Assembly (NCBI GenBank): GCA_964629245.1
Contig: CAZVPZ010000001.1
Location: 1 to 59,809 of the forward strand
Direction of reading: 5' to 3'
Origin: CAZVPZ01 sp964629245
GTDB taxonomy: Archaea; Nanohalarchaeota; Nanosalinia; Nanosalinales; Nanosalinaceae
DNA: 59,809 nucleotides
How positions within the stretch are numbered: position 1 is the first letter of the stretch; every line of letters starts with the position of its first letter. The notes below the pieces were generated by a model. The model searched no databases. It saw only the letters and a program-made list of their open reading frames with translations, and had not been told where the DNA came from. Positions 16,963 through 25,273 of this stretch are shown piece by piece. A program made the translations under genes and the position numbers.

Positions 16963-17925
16963 ATGAAAGCTATAATACTCGCAGGGGGTCACGCGACCCG
17001 GCTCTGGCCGATAACGAAGGACCGGGCTAAACCGCTCCTCCCTCTGGCGGACAGGCCGATAATAGACTACATGATGGAGGAACTCGACGGCGGGGTCGAC
17101 GATATCATAGTCTCGACTAACGAGAAATTCGCGGATGACTTCGAGGACTACGTCGACTTCTTCGACAGGGATGCGCAGGTGGTAGTCGAGAACCAGGACA
17201 GTGAGGAGGAGAAACCCGGGACGATAGGAGCTATAATCAACCTTATAGAGAAGGAGGATATAGACGACGATCTGCTCGTCGTTGGAGGAGACAACTACTT
17301 CGGCTTCAGCTTCCACGACCTGCTTGATTTCTGCCGTGAAAGGGATGGACCGGTCAATGTGGTCTACGACGTCAAGGACTACGAGATGGCTTCCAGCTTC
17401 GGCATAGTCGATGTCGAAGAGGACTGTATCACAGGATTTGAGGAGAAGCCGGATGAACCGCCTTCGACGCTCGCATCCACTGCCTGCTATTACTTCCCGC
17501 AGGAACATGTCTCGCTCTTCCACGAGTACGAGGAGCATTTCCGCGACAGCGACATACCCGCGGACCGGTACCTCGACGAGCCCGGCCGTCTGATCGAATG
17601 GGCGCACGAACAGGTGGAGATGTACGCCTTCCGCTTCAGCGGTGACTGGTTCGACATAGGGACGCAGGAAGGTTACCTTCAGGCGCAGCGGGCGGTCATG
17701 GAGGAAAACATCATACACGGCACCACGGAGAACTGCGACATAGGCGAGAACGTCATGGTGATGAAGGACGCCGAACTGGAGGAGGTCAAGATAGAGAACA
17801 GCATAGTTTTCCCTGGAGCGAAGGTGAGGGATTCCGAGGTAAGAGATTCGCTGATCGACAAGAACTCGGATATAGAAGGGGCGGATCTCAGCGGCGCTAT
17901 TATCGGCGCCCACACCACTCTTTAA
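16963..17925 (+). CDS. Sugar-phosphate nucleotidyltransferase
   Basis: The N-terminal signature LAGGHATRLWPITKDRAKPLLP defines the glucose-1-phosphate nucleotidyltransferase family, which makes NDP-sugars for glycans. GGDNYFGF near residue 109 is the metal-binding site, and EEKPDEPPSTLAS and DWFDIGTQEGY fit the sugar pocket. Residues 240-320 form a short left-handed beta-helix. Whether it uses dTTP, UTP or GTP is not decidable from the sequence. TTTAAG at about 16922 may be its TATA box. Confidence 0.88.
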   Translation: MKAIILAGGHATRLWPITKDRAKPLLPLADRPIIDYMMEELDGGVDDIIVSTNEKFADDFEDYVDFFDRDAQVVVENQDSEEEKPGTIGAIINLIEKEDIDDDLLVVGGDNYFGFSFHDLLDFCRERDGPVNVVYDVKDYEMASSFGIVDVEEDCITGFEEKPDEPPSTLASTACYYFPQEHVSLFHEYEEHFRDSDIPADRYLDEPGRLIEWAHEQVEMYAFRFSGDWFDIGTQEGYLQAQRAVMEENIIHGTTENCDIGENVMVMKDAELEEVKIENSIVFPGAKVRDSEVRDSLIDKNSDIEGADLSGAIIGAHTTL

Positions 17926-17931
17926 TCCCTA

Positions 17932-18795
17932 TCAGGGTGCACCGAACCGCGATTCTGTTCCAGGCATCCCGTTAGTGCCCGTACCCATCGATGCGGCCGA
18001 GGGGAATTCTTGAGGCGGTGTCGCGGCAGAGTTGTCTGATTCTCCGTAGTTAACATCCCTGTAGTCGTCGAAGTAGAAGCCCCCGTCGGGGTCGAGGTCC
18101 TCGTAAAGGTTCTCCAGTTCTCCAAGGCCGTACCGTTCATCCAGAGCCTCGAGGTATTCTTCAACTTCATCACCTATCACCAGTAGCTCGTACTCTGTGC
18201 TGCCTAGCTCTACCTGATGGTAGAGGAAATCCTCGCCGATTTCCAGGCGACCTTCAAGCCCGTAGATGTCGCTCTCCTGTCCCAGGATTGTCTCGTAGGC
18301 TTCCACGTCAAACTCCTCGTCAAGGTCCAGACCTTCGCGCTCCAGCGCTTTCTCGAATTCTCTTGTCTCGTAGGGGTAGAAGTACCTCCCGGCTATCTCA
18401 CCGTTATCTACTATCTTGTTTGCAAGGGCCTGTGTCATACCTTCGACCTCTCTCCTGTCGCCCCGGGTCATCACCTCGTCGAGCCTCTGACTGAGCTCGT
18501 CCGAGATGCCGTACTGTCCCTGGAGCTTCTTGCCGAAGTCGCCGTTGAACTGCTGGCTGTGCAGCACTTCGTGTACGAGAGCGTTCTCAAGGGTCCGGTC
18601 GGCGTACCGTCCGAGATAGCGGTCGACCACGAGATGGGTATCGCCTGTTCCCGAACCGTGTATATCCTGCTGGGTCATCGCCGCAGTCTCATCCGGCAGG
18701 CCCTGTACGTGGACGTAGTCGAACTCGTGTTCCAGGCCGTACTTCTTCTCTATATCTTCAAGTACGTCCCAGACCACGTTTTCCCTGTTGACCAT
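17932..18795 (-). CDS. Putative zinc metalloprotease, HEXXH type
   Basis: A zincin motif H75-EVLH is followed by a Glu-rich helical region, compatible with a metallopeptidase fold, but I do not recognise the family. There is no signal peptide or membrane helix. The last 35 residues are a Ser/Pro/Gly-rich tail. The start overlaps the htpX stop region, so it is co-expressed with another zinc protease. An inactive or regulatory partner of HtpX is one possibility; the metal site looks intact. Confidence 0.7.
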   Translation of the reverse strand: MVNRENVVWDVLEDIEKKYGLEHEFDYVHVQGLPDETAAMTQQDIHGSGTGDTHLVVDRYLGRYADRTLENALVHEVLHSQQFNGDFGKKLQGQYGISDELSQRLDEVMTRGDRREVEGMTQALANKIVDNGEIAGRYFYPYETREFEKALEREGLDLDEEFDVEAYETILGQESDIYGLEGRLEIGEDFLYHQVELGSTEYELLVIGDEVEEYLEALDERYGLGELENLYEDLDPDGGFYFDDYRDVNYGESDNSAATPPQEFPSAASMGTGTNGMPGTESRFGAP

Positions 18796-18796
18796 T

Positions 18797-19660
18797 TTAC
18801 TCCACCCTCGTATTGCCTATGTTTTCGAGTCTTTCCTCCAGTGGCGGGTGTGTCGAGAAGTATTTCGTGAGTTTCTCTCCGGAGAACGGGTTCTCGATGA
18901 ACAGGCTCGCACCGGCTTCCTGGATTCTCGAGGCATGGTAGCCGGACCTCTCGTTTGTCCGGTGTATCTTCTCCAGCGCGGAGCCGAGGTGTTCTCCCTG
19001 GCCGTGTATCCGGACCGCATCCGAATCCGCCCGGAACTCCATCTTCCTCGATATCGCGAGACGGATAATCGTGGCTATTACCGGTGTCACTATCATGAAG
19101 GCAAGAGCACCGACAGCATCCCCCATATCCTCGTCGCCACCGAACATGGCTCCCCAGAACGCCAGTTCTGCCATCACAGCGACCGCTCCCGCCATCGTCG
19201 CTACCACGGCGTTTATCAGGGTGTCCCGGTTCTTGATATGGGCTATCTCGTGTGCGAGGACTCCTGCCACCTCTTCTCGATCTAGATTGTCCATAAACCC
19301 GTCTGTGACGCATACCACTCCTTTCTCCGGTGATCTCCCGGTGGCGAAGGCGTTGGGCGCCTCCATAGAGTTCCTGTATATCTTCGGCTTTGGGATGCCG
19401 GCGTTTCCCGCAAGTTCTTCAACGGTGCGGTGCAGGCCGGGGTTTTCCTCCTCAGTCACTTCTTCTGCACCGTACACCCTCAGTACTATCCTGTCGGAGA
19501 ACCAGTAGCTCAGGAAGTTCATCGCTCCTGCGAGTACAAGTGCGACCGCCATGCCGCCGGTTCCGCCGATGAGGTATCCTGCGCCCAGGAATATGCCTGT
19601 CAGGAGGGTCAGCAGGCCGAATACCTTGGCGTTCGTCTTGAGTCCGCGTGCGGTTACCAT
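18797..19660 (-). CDS. htpX: HtpX-type membrane zinc protease (M48)
   Basis: HtpX degrades misfolded membrane proteins. Two N-terminal helices (about 12-30 and 36-54) precede the catalytic domain, with H137-EIAH binding zinc and EFRAD giving the third ligand. Two more hydrophobic segments (AVVATMAGAVAV and AFMIVTPVIATII) are typical. FSTHPPLEERLENI at the C-terminus is the family's closing motif. Length (287) is standard. A TATA-like GTTATTAAG lies about 25 bases upstream, and a paired-palindrome element is another 25 bases away. Confidence 0.95.
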   Translation of the reverse strand: MVTARGLKTNAKVFGLLTLLTGIFLGAGYLIGGTGGMAVALVLAGAMNFLSYWFSDRIVLRVYGAEEVTEEENPGLHRTVEELAGNAGIPKPKIYRNSMEAPNAFATGRSPEKGVVCVTDGFMDNLDREEVAGVLAHEIAHIKNRDTLINAVVATMAGAVAVMAELAFWGAMFGGDEDMGDAVGALAFMIVTPVIATIIRLAISRKMEFRADSDAVRIHGQGEHLGSALEKIHRTNERSGYHASRIQEAGASLFIENPFSGEKLTKYFSTHPPLEERLENIGNTRVE

Positions 19661-19712
19661 CCCGGTCTTTAACTGGCTGTTAACCTTAATAACATCTGGG
19701 AAAAAATCAAAC

Positions 19713-19760
19713 TGTAATACAAATTCGCGTTATATTCATATATATGGTTCTATGTAATAC
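19713..19760. repeat. Paired-palindrome intergenic element, copy B
   Basis: TGTAATACA (19713-19721) and TGTAATAC (19753-19760) start 40 bp apart around a TATATT...ATATATGG centre. It closely parallels copy A at 4088-4145, including ATATATGG a few bases before the second site. It begins 2 bases past the stop codon of the minus-strand Nudix gene and lies 52 bases upstream of htpX. Confidence 0.6.
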
Positions 19761-19762
19761 GG

Positions 19763-20953
19763 CTATCCGGTTTTCTCCAGGAGTTCGTCTATGTCGCGGT
19801 GGAACCTCCAGTTCTTGCCCGGTGCTTCTTCCACCGGTATCCATACGGGTTCTCCCTCCCAGCTACCTTCGGGTTCTATCTCGGGGTTAAGTATCTCGGC
19901 GCTGAAGATGATTTCCGGCCCGCCGACAGGATTGATGTCTTCCTTGAGCGGCGCCTCTATCTCGATTCCATAGCCCGTCTCCTCCCTGACCTCCCTTACG
20001 GCGGTCTCCTCAAACCGCTCTCCCCGTTTCAGCGTTCCTCCTGGCAGGAGGTGGAAGTCTCCGTTGTGGAGAGCGAGAAGCTCTCCGTCCCTGACGATCA
20101 CCACCGCGGCAGTCGGTGGAGCCCAGAAAACCTTCCCGAACAGCTTTGCGAAGAGTGACTGGCCGTGCCACTGGAGCCAAGAAAAAGGGTGCATGGTGCG
20201 CTTTCCGGGTTCCGGAGACCTGAGAAGGGAGGTGGGCCGGGCCTGCAGTCCCTTCTCTAGGTACAGGAGGACAGACGAGATGAGGTAGCCGATTATAAAG
20301 AGGTAGGTAAGGTGCGAGAGGATAAGTTTGCTGTCGACCGGTTTAGCCGCCTCTAGGCTTTCTGCGAATTCAGGGTCCAGGTACCGGGGTGTACCGAAAG
20401 TGGTTCTTTTAACCCTGTTCAGATAGCTCTCCGAGACGGTGAGGTTGTTTTCTGACGCGAATTCAGAAAGCAGCTGGTTCCGGTCGGGATGTAGCAGTTC
20501 CTCGGCTTCCTGTTTTTCGATGTAGAGACTGCATCCCGCCCCTGGAAAGGCGTCGCTGTTGCTCTCAAGCCCCATGTAGCAGGGGGCAGGGTACCGTGGA
20601 TCGACCGGTTTCAGGCTTACAGCTACAAGGCTGGCGAATATTATCTCGGGCTGGCCTTTCAGGATGACGGTATCTTGGTTGTCTCTGGGCACATCGTTCA
20701 GAATCCTTTGCATCTTATCAAACTTGCCCGTCTGGTTGGTCTCGTAGAACCTCTGGACGAGCAGGTCCTGTGCCACCACGTACTTCCTGATTTCTGCACC
20801 CCTTTCGAGATTTTTTTCGGCTAGGGGGGCGTGTGCCTGGAAGATCAGGATACTTGAAAGCGATACCAGTACCAGTATGAAGGGCAGCGGGAGCTTCCAG
20901 TGCGAGTAGGAGAGGAACTTCACCAGCTCTTTCTTCAGGATCTCGGGGTCCAT
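19763..20953 (-). CDS. Membrane protein with cytoplasmic Nudix hydrolase domain
   Basis: Two transmembrane helices (about 22-40 and 210-232) enclose a 170-residue outward domain with one Cys pair (C125, C141). The C-terminal Nudix domain is cytoplasmic and has a complete box at residues 306-328 (G-TLKRG-E-RFEETAV-REVREETGY). Nudix enzymes cleave nucleoside diphosphates linked to another moiety. A receptor-like outer domain coupled to a Nudix enzyme is an unusual architecture. The outer domain is unrecognised. Confidence 0.85.
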   Translation of the reverse strand: MDPEILKKELVKFLSYSHWKLPLPFILVLVSLSSILIFQAHAPLAEKNLERGAEIRKYVVAQDLLVQRFYETNQTGKFDKMQRILNDVPRDNQDTVILKGQPEIIFASLVAVSLKPVDPRYPAPCYMGLESNSDAFPGAGCSLYIEKQEAEELLHPDRNQLLSEFASENNLTVSESYLNRVKRTTFGTPRYLDPEFAESLEAAKPVDSKLILSHLTYLFIIGYLISSVLLYLEKGLQARPTSLLRSPEPGKRTMHPFSWLQWHGQSLFAKLFGKVFWAPPTAAVVIVRDGELLALHNGDFHLLPGGTLKRGERFEETAVREVREETGYGIEIEAPLKEDINPVGGPEIIFSAEILNPEIEPEGSWEGEPVWIPVEEAPGKNWRFHRDIDELLEKTG

Positions 20954-21000
20954 GGAGACTTTTTCCCCGCGTCCTGATTTAAAATGGAAGGAGAAAAATA

Positions 21001-21116
21001 GTCTGGCAGCGTCCGCACGCTCCCGCCGGAAGGCAGTACTAATGCGATCGCTGAGGGACTTTACTTCCGTGTTCGGAATGGGTACGGGTGTTGCCCCCTC
21101 GCTGTGGCCGCCAGTA
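21001..21116 (-). rRNA. rrf: 5S ribosomal RNA
   Basis: The minus strand gives a complete 5S rRNA. The terminal helix is CTGGCGGC (from 21114) with GCTGCCAG (to 21003). Loop B/C sequence CCCGTACCCATTCCGAACAC and the GGAAGTAAAGTCCC block match archaeal 5S. A TATA box at 21138-21147 sets the start near 21116. No 16S, 23S or tRNA lies beside it, so this 5S gene is transcribed alone. Ends are accurate to a few bases. Confidence 0.93.
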
Positions 21117-21137
21117 TTTCTGGAAATCCGGGTGAAT

Positions 21138-21147
21138 TCTTTTAAAT
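21138..21147 (-). promoter_or_regulatory. TATA box of the 5S rRNA gene
   Basis: On the minus strand ATTTAAAAGA lies about 26 bases before the 5S 5' end, the normal archaeal distance. It supports independent transcription of the 5S gene. Confidence 0.65.
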
Positions 21148-21194
21148 CCTTCAGATGGGCTGGAGTTAAATACCGGTCCTCTCAATTAAACCGT

Positions 21195-21437
21195 ATGAAA
21201 ATGCTTTCTTTCGTCCTCAAGATGGAGAAATCCCGGCTTCTGGATATCGCGACCGTCGCAGTTCTCCTGATGGATGTCCTGATAATCTACGGGAGCCTGG
21301 GCTGGAAACAGCGCTACGTTTTCGGGTTCAGCCTCGATCCCGGCATACTCGCGGTCCAGCTCACTGTATTGATGATAGCCGTTTACGGCCTTGAAACAGT
21401 CTACGACTCGATGAAGAGTGGCAGCGGTTACCGCTAG
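21195..21437 (+). CDS. Small two-helix membrane protein
   Basis: Eighty residues with two hydrophobic helices (LLDIATVAVLLMDVLIIYGS and GILAVQLTVLMIAVYGLET) and short charged ends. Family unknown. The ATG at 21195 is preferred because a TATA-like GTTAAATACC sits about 28 bases upstream; the longer frame to 20952 crosses the 5S gene. It overlaps the convergent PUA-like gene by 4 bases. Confidence 0.65.
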   Translation: MKMLSFVLKMEKSRLLDIATVAVLLMDVLIIYGSLGWKQRYVFGFSLDPGILAVQLTVLMIAVYGLETVYDSMKSGSGYR

Positions 21438-21877
21438 TCCCAGTCCCGGGAAAGGATTTCTTTTAGCTCTTTTGCCCGTCCCTTCGGTATCCGGGAGGAG
21501 ACGAGTTCGTCCTTGTAGAAGCCGCAACCTATTACGCGGTGCTGGAACCTGAGAGCGACGTATCCCTTTGTCAGCCCAGTTACTTCTATCATGTCACCGT
21601 TCAGGAGGTCTTCCAGTTCGCGGCGGTCGAGGTCCACGACGTTTTTCTCCAGCCTGTCGCCCACCAGCTGCAGACCGTAGGTGGTTGGCTTGAGCCCGAT
21701 CTTCATCTGTCTTATGAACCGGATGCCGTAGGTCTCCGCCTCCAGTTCTGTCTCCATCTCCGGTGACGTTATCCAGATGTCGCCGTTTACCTCTCTCAGG
21801 GTGAAGGCTGTCTCCTCTCTCCCGATGTCGAACCGCTCCTCCAGGTATTCCCAGGCCTCATCCACGGAACCTGGCAA
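21434..21877 (-). CDS. PUA-like RNA-binding protein partnered with the m5C methyltransferase
   Basis: 147 residues with GDMIEVTGLTKGYVALRFQHRVIGCGFYKDELVSSRIPKGRA, resembling the C-terminal PUA-type domain found at the end of NOP2/Sun-family methyltransferases (RsmF-like). It is encoded as a separate protein here, overlapping the end of the methyltransferase gene by 20 bases. It probably binds RNA and directs or assists that enzyme. Family placement is from memory of the motif. Confidence 0.75.
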   Translation of the reverse strand: MPGSVDEAWEYLEERFDIGREETAFTLREVNGDIWITSPEMETELEAETYGIRFIRQMKIGLKPTTYGLQLVGDRLEKNVVDLDRRELEDLLNGDMIEVTGLTKGYVALRFQHRVIGCGFYKDELVSSRIPKGRAKELKEILSRDWD

Positions 21878-22730
21878 TGTATATCACCCCGGATTTCAGA
21901 TGGGGAGGGTAAACCCTGACGGTTTTTTCCATCTCGTCGCTGTAGCTCCTGTCCTGAAAATTTTTGACGCCTTTTTCGTGGTCAACAGGCGGCCTGAGTT
22001 CTTCAAGCTCCAGCTTGGTCTCCGCCTGGGCGTGTTCCACTACCTCCTCGTTCTCCTCTGGTGCCAGGGTGCAGGTCGAGTAGACGATGACTCCGCCGGG
22101 CTTAAGGAGCTTGGAGGCTTTCTCAACGAGCTGTTTCTGTAGCTCCGCCAGGCCCTCTATTTCGTCAATGTCGGCGGCCTCGAAGTTCCTGCGTGTCCTG
22201 TCTCCCTCGCCGCTGCAGGGAGCGTCAACAAGGATGCGATCGTACTTCTCCTCGGGTAGCTGTCGACCGTCATAGTTAGTGGCCGCGATGCATGCCGCGC
22301 CAGTCCTGTAGATATTTGAGTGAAGGCTCTTCATCCTCTTCGAGGAAGAATCGTTTGCCACCAATGTGCCCTGATTGTCTATCCGGGAAGCTATCTGTGT
22401 TGCCTTGCCTCCCGGTGCGGCGCACATGTCGAGTATCTTCTCGTTCCTGCGGGGGTTCAGGGCTTCGACCGGTAACGCGGCTGATTCCTCCTGTACGTAG
22501 TATTCTCCGCGCCAGTGCATGGTCGTCTTCCCCGGCAGTTCTTCACCGTGCAATCGATAGATATCCGGGTTCCAGTCGGACCGTTCAACTATGTTGAAAC
22601 GGTCGTCCAGCCTCGGCTCGAAGTTCACGGCAGACTTGATCCTGTTCTTCCTTATCGTGGTCCTGGGATCGCTTTCACACGCTTCCTGGAATGCTTCCCA
22701 GTCCTCGATTATCTCCCTGTAGCGTTCCAT
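21858..22730 (-). CDS. NOP2/Sun-family RNA cytosine-5 methyltransferase
   Basis: A SAM-dependent methyltransferase that makes 5-methylcytosine in tRNA or rRNA. Motif I is CAAPGGKATQIA near residue 105, motif IV is DAPCSGEG, and the catalytic Cys motif VI is YSTCTLAPEENE. The N-terminal region (about 1-90) is the usual RNA-binding lead. At 290 residues it lacks a PUA domain; the next, overlapping gene supplies one. The position modified cannot be told from the sequence. Confidence 0.93.
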   Translation of the reverse strand: MERYREIIEDWEAFQEACESDPRTTIRKNRIKSAVNFEPRLDDRFNIVERSDWNPDIYRLHGEELPGKTTMHWRGEYYVQEESAALPVEALNPRRNEKILDMCAAPGGKATQIASRIDNQGTLVANDSSSKRMKSLHSNIYRTGAACIAATNYDGRQLPEEKYDRILVDAPCSGEGDRTRRNFEAADIDEIEGLAELQKQLVEKASKLLKPGGVIVYSTCTLAPEENEEVVEHAQAETKLELEELRPPVDHEKGVKNFQDRSYSDEMEKTVRVYPPHLKSGVIYIARFRG

Positions 22731-22757
22731 GTGTGGTTTGAACCTGCTGACTCTTTT

Positions 22758-23324
22758 CTATATATCCTTCAGCGTCTTCTGCCCGCTCTCCTCCTTCCCG
22801 AATGCTTTACGCAGGTCTTTCTCTAGCTCTGGTCGCTTGGAGTTGTCGTAGAGAGTGGCGGCGGGATGGAACGTTGGCATTATCTTTCTCCCGTTTCTCG
22901 AAAATATCCTGCCGTGGATGGAGGTGATGCCTTTTCTGGTCCCGAGAAGCTGTCGGGATGCGAAGTTCCCGAGCGGGATGATTATCTCTGGGTCGACATC
23001 CTCTATCTCCATATCGAGCAGAGGTCGCCAGGCGTCTATCTCGTCTTTCCGGGGGTCGCGGTTCTCGGGTGGCCTGACCTTGACAAGGTTGGTTATATAG
23101 AGGTCGCTTCGCTCCACACCCATCTCTTCTAGTATCTCGTCCAGCTTTTCTCCCGCCCTGCCAACAAAGGGCTCTCCCTCCTCGACCTCGTTGGCTCCCG
23201 GCGCTTCCCCCACGAGCATGAAACGAGCATCCTTGGGGCCTGTTGGGGGTACGAAACGGTCTTCCAGGAAGTAACGGGTTTCCAGGTTATCGAAGAAGTC
23301 GCTGTACCGTTCCCTGAAGTCCAT
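22758..23324 (-). CDS. Family 4-like uracil-DNA glycosylase without cysteines
   Basis: The catalytic motifs of family 4 UDG are clear: VGEAPGANEVEEGEPFVGRAG near the N-terminus and PTFHPAATLY near the C-terminus, with ITNLVKVRPPENRDP between. The enzyme removes uracil from DNA. Family 4 normally binds a 4Fe-4S cluster with four Cys; this protein has none, and the usual CxxC lead is ETRYFLEDRF. Length (188) is normal. Loss of the cluster is directly visible; retention of activity is inferred from intact motifs. Confidence 0.88.
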   Translation of the reverse strand: MDFRERYSDFFDNLETRYFLEDRFVPPTGPKDARFMLVGEAPGANEVEEGEPFVGRAGEKLDEILEEMGVERSDLYITNLVKVRPPENRDPRKDEIDAWRPLLDMEIEDVDPEIIIPLGNFASRQLLGTRKGITSIHGRIFSRNGRKIMPTFHPAATLYDNSKRPELEKDLRKAFGKEESGQKTLKDI

Positions 23325-23327
23325 GGC

Positions 23328-23558
23328 TCAGATTGCGCCCCTGATCTGGTTGGTGCCTTCCCTTTTGTTCCTCTTCGCCCAGAAAAGGAGGCCTACACCT
23401 AGTAATGCGGAGGGAACCGCCACTATCAGTCTTCCGGCAAACGTCACGTCCTGGACCTCGACTATCAGCGCCCCGATTGCAAAGATGATAAGGGCGATCC
23501 CCAGGAGGAGGCCGATAAGGTACTTTACACCGCTTGTTATCGAGACGAGCAGTTCCAC
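23328..23558 (-). CDS. Small two-helix membrane protein
   Basis: Seventy-six residues with two hydrophobic segments (YLIGLLLGIALIIFAIGALIV and LIVAVPSALLGVGLLFWA) and a basic C-terminus. A GTG at 23558 is taken as start because TTTTAAATC lies about 25 bases upstream; the frame extends further only through the tRNA-Tyr 3' element. Unknown function. It ends 3 bases before the UDG start. Confidence 0.6.
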   Translation of the reverse strand: MELLVSITSGVKYLIGLLLGIALIIFAIGALIVEVQDVTFAGRLIVAVPSALLGVGLLFWAKRNKREGTNQIRGAI

Positions 23559-23596
23559 GGGGAAGAATAGGGGGTGGAGTGATTTAAAACTAAATA

Positions 23597-23675
23597 TCCC
23601 GGCTCCAGGATTTGAACCCCGACGAAGATCGCAGATTTTCTGGAGGATATCAAATCGGGGGGGAAGAAACGAATT
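23597..23675 (-). repeat. 3'-end mimic foldback downstream of tRNA-Tyr
   Basis: A 22-bp exact copy of the tRNA-Tyr 3' end (23597-23618, matching 23676-23697) follows the gene at a period of 79 bp. It is folded back: GATTTGA (23609-23615) pairs with TCAAATC (23650-23656), around an inner GAAGATC/GATTTTC hairpin (23624-23640). About 47 bases of this element align with the tRNA-Pro(CGG) element at 25721-25766 outside any tRNA-derived sequence. Confidence 0.75.
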
Positions 23676-23749
23676 TCCCGGCTCCAGGATTTGAACCTGG
23701 GACAAGTCGATCTACAGTCGACCGCTCTGCCAGACTGAGCTAAGCCGGG
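23676..23749 (-). tRNA. tRNA-Tyr(GTA)
   Basis: CCCGGCT pairs with AGCCGGG, giving the C1-G72 pair that identifies archaeal and eukaryotic tRNA-Tyr, with discriminator A. The D arm is GCTC/GAGC, the anticodon stem GTCGA/TCGAC with GTA at 23715-23713, and the T arm CCAGG-TTCAAAT-CCTGG. No intron. Both flanks carry partial copies of its ends. Confidence 0.95.
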
Positions 23750-23755
23750 AAAGAC

Positions 23756-23825
23756 TTTCAGGCTTGACCGGTTAGCTCTTTGAGAAGCATCGGCTTCGTT
23801 CTGAGCTAGGCCGGGAGACCTGAAA
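23756..23825 (-). repeat. 5'-end mimic foldback upstream of tRNA-Tyr
   Basis: A copy of the first 14-17 bases of tRNA-Tyr (23803-23816, one mismatch with 23737-23750) lies 66 bp upstream of the true 5' end. It sits in nested inverted repeats: TTTCAGG/CCTGAAA (23756-23762, 23819-23825), CCGG/CCGG, AGCTC/GAGCT (23774-23778, 23803-23807) and inner GAAGC/GCTTC. A leader carrying this would need removal to make the mature 5' end. Confidence 0.7.
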
Positions 23826-23855
23826 ACGACAGTATGAGACTGAGTGGTGAAGTTT

Positions 23856-25238
23856 TTAAGTGGATTCCTCAGGCTTGAATTCGGTGTTTATCTTTTCGCT
23901 GGTGGCTATCCTCTTGCCATCGACCTCGAGTTCGGCCCTTGGAAGGGTTATCCCCCCCTCGACCTCTACAATCGGTTTTATGCGGTACTCGAATACCCTC
24001 TGGTCGCCGGGCTCCAGTTCCTCTATTTCCCATGAAAGCCTTGTGCCGTTGTTTGTCTTCCTCACGACTGGTTTAGCCATCGAGAATTCTCTTTCCACGG
24101 ACGCTATATCAGGTATGAATTCCTTCACCTCGACATCTTTCAGGCTCCGGTTGGAGATGTTTTCAACCCCGAGGAAGACCTTCACACCGTTCTCATCTAC
24201 CTTGACACTCTTGGTGAAAAGGGCGGTTCTCTGTAGCGCCTTGAGGCCGGTCAGTCCAATGATGAGCATCACCAGGGCCACGCCAGGGATCCAGTAGTTG
24301 AAGGTATAGCTTATGATAGCGTCCTCTCCAGGCGAGGACTGGAATTTCCAGATGTACATCGTATCGCCACCGACCTGGATCTCTCTATCCGGTTTCTCCT
24401 CGAAAGCGACAATCGGCTTCAGGTAGGAGGGTATGGTCTCGTTCAGGGTTATGTTGGTCCTGACGTTACCCTGGTTTTCGGCCTTTATCTGTTTGGTATA
24501 GATGAATATCTTGTTCTTCACGCTCTCTGACCTCTGTATCCTTCTCTCCGAGCCGACCCGGATGGTCCTCGAGAAAGACTCTACCGTCTCATTGTTCTGG
24601 AAGACCTCAACTACCAGTTCTTTTTCCTCCGGGCCAGCATCCTCCGGTATCTTGAGCTGGAACTGGAATCTCACCTTGTCTCCCGAGTCCAGCGACATCC
24701 TGAGTTTCCTCCCATCTCGGACTGATTTCTCCTCCATAAGGCTTGCCGCCACCCTGTAATCCCGGAGTGAACGGGCCGCGGTGTTGTAGATAGAGGTGGT
24801 CGCCTCCACGGTTTCGCCGGGCATGTAATCCGTCCGGTTGAGGGATACCGATCTGATATTTAGGTCGAACTCTCTGTCTATCGAGAAGTAATCGTGGAGT
24901 TTCCTTGATTTCTCTGTTCCCGAGGCGCGGACGAAGACATCGAAACCGTAGTTCTGCTGTATCGCGTCTCTTGGAGGGGTTACTGTTATGCTGAAGTTTT
25001 CTTTCTCGCCCTGCTCAATCGTCTTTGCACCTTCAGAGTAGAACCAGGAGGACTGCCGGCTGGATATAGATACACTGAAGGCGTGGTCCTGTGTCAGGTT
25101 GTTCTTGACCTGGACACGGAACTCACCGGCATCGTTGGAGTTGGCTGACCTGTCCACCGCGTAGATGGATGCAGTGAAGCCCGACGCCTGTCCCACTATG
25201 AGGATGAAAAACACGGCCAGCAGGATATGTCTCTTCAT
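23856..25238 (-). CDS. Exported surface protein with CARDB/NEW3-like beta domains
   Basis: A signal peptide (residues 1-20) is followed by repeated beta-sandwich-like segments (for example EFRVQVKNNLTQDHAFSVSI, DYMPGETVEATTSIYN, VKVFLGVENISNRSLKDVEV) of the kind found in CARDB/NEW3 adhesion-type domains. One transmembrane helix (about 318-336, WIPGVALVMLIIGLTGLKAL) lies inside, leaving the last 125 residues as another beta domain on the opposite side. Many NxT/S sites suit N-glycosylation. A role at the cell surface is likely but unspecified. Confidence 0.75.
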   Translation of the reverse strand: MKRHILLAVFFILIVGQASGFTASIYAVDRSANSNDAGEFRVQVKNNLTQDHAFSVSISSRQSSWFYSEGAKTIEQGEKENFSITVTPPRDAIQQNYGFDVFVRASGTEKSRKLHDYFSIDREFDLNIRSVSLNRTDYMPGETVEATTSIYNTAARSLRDYRVAASLMEEKSVRDGRKLRMSLDSGDKVRFQFQLKIPEDAGPEEKELVVEVFQNNETVESFSRTIRVGSERRIQRSESVKNKIFIYTKQIKAENQGNVRTNITLNETIPSYLKPIVAFEEKPDREIQVGGDTMYIWKFQSSPGEDAIISYTFNYWIPGVALVMLIIGLTGLKALQRTALFTKSVKVDENGVKVFLGVENISNRSLKDVEVKEFIPDIASVEREFSMAKPVVRKTNNGTRLSWEIEELEPGDQRVFEYRIKPIVEVEGGITLPRAELEVDGKRIATSEKINTEFKPEEST

Positions 25239-25273
25239 GTTCTAAAATGGTCCTTCAGAATATTTAAAACCGG

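Noticed and set aside
21001..21116. Part of a full rRNA operon
   Set aside because: No 16S, 23S or spacer tRNA sequence is adjacent; both neighbours are protein genes.
20952..21194. Upstream extension of the small membrane protein frame through the 5S gene
   Set aside because: It translates the complement of 5S rRNA. The ATG at 21195 with a TATA box is a better start.
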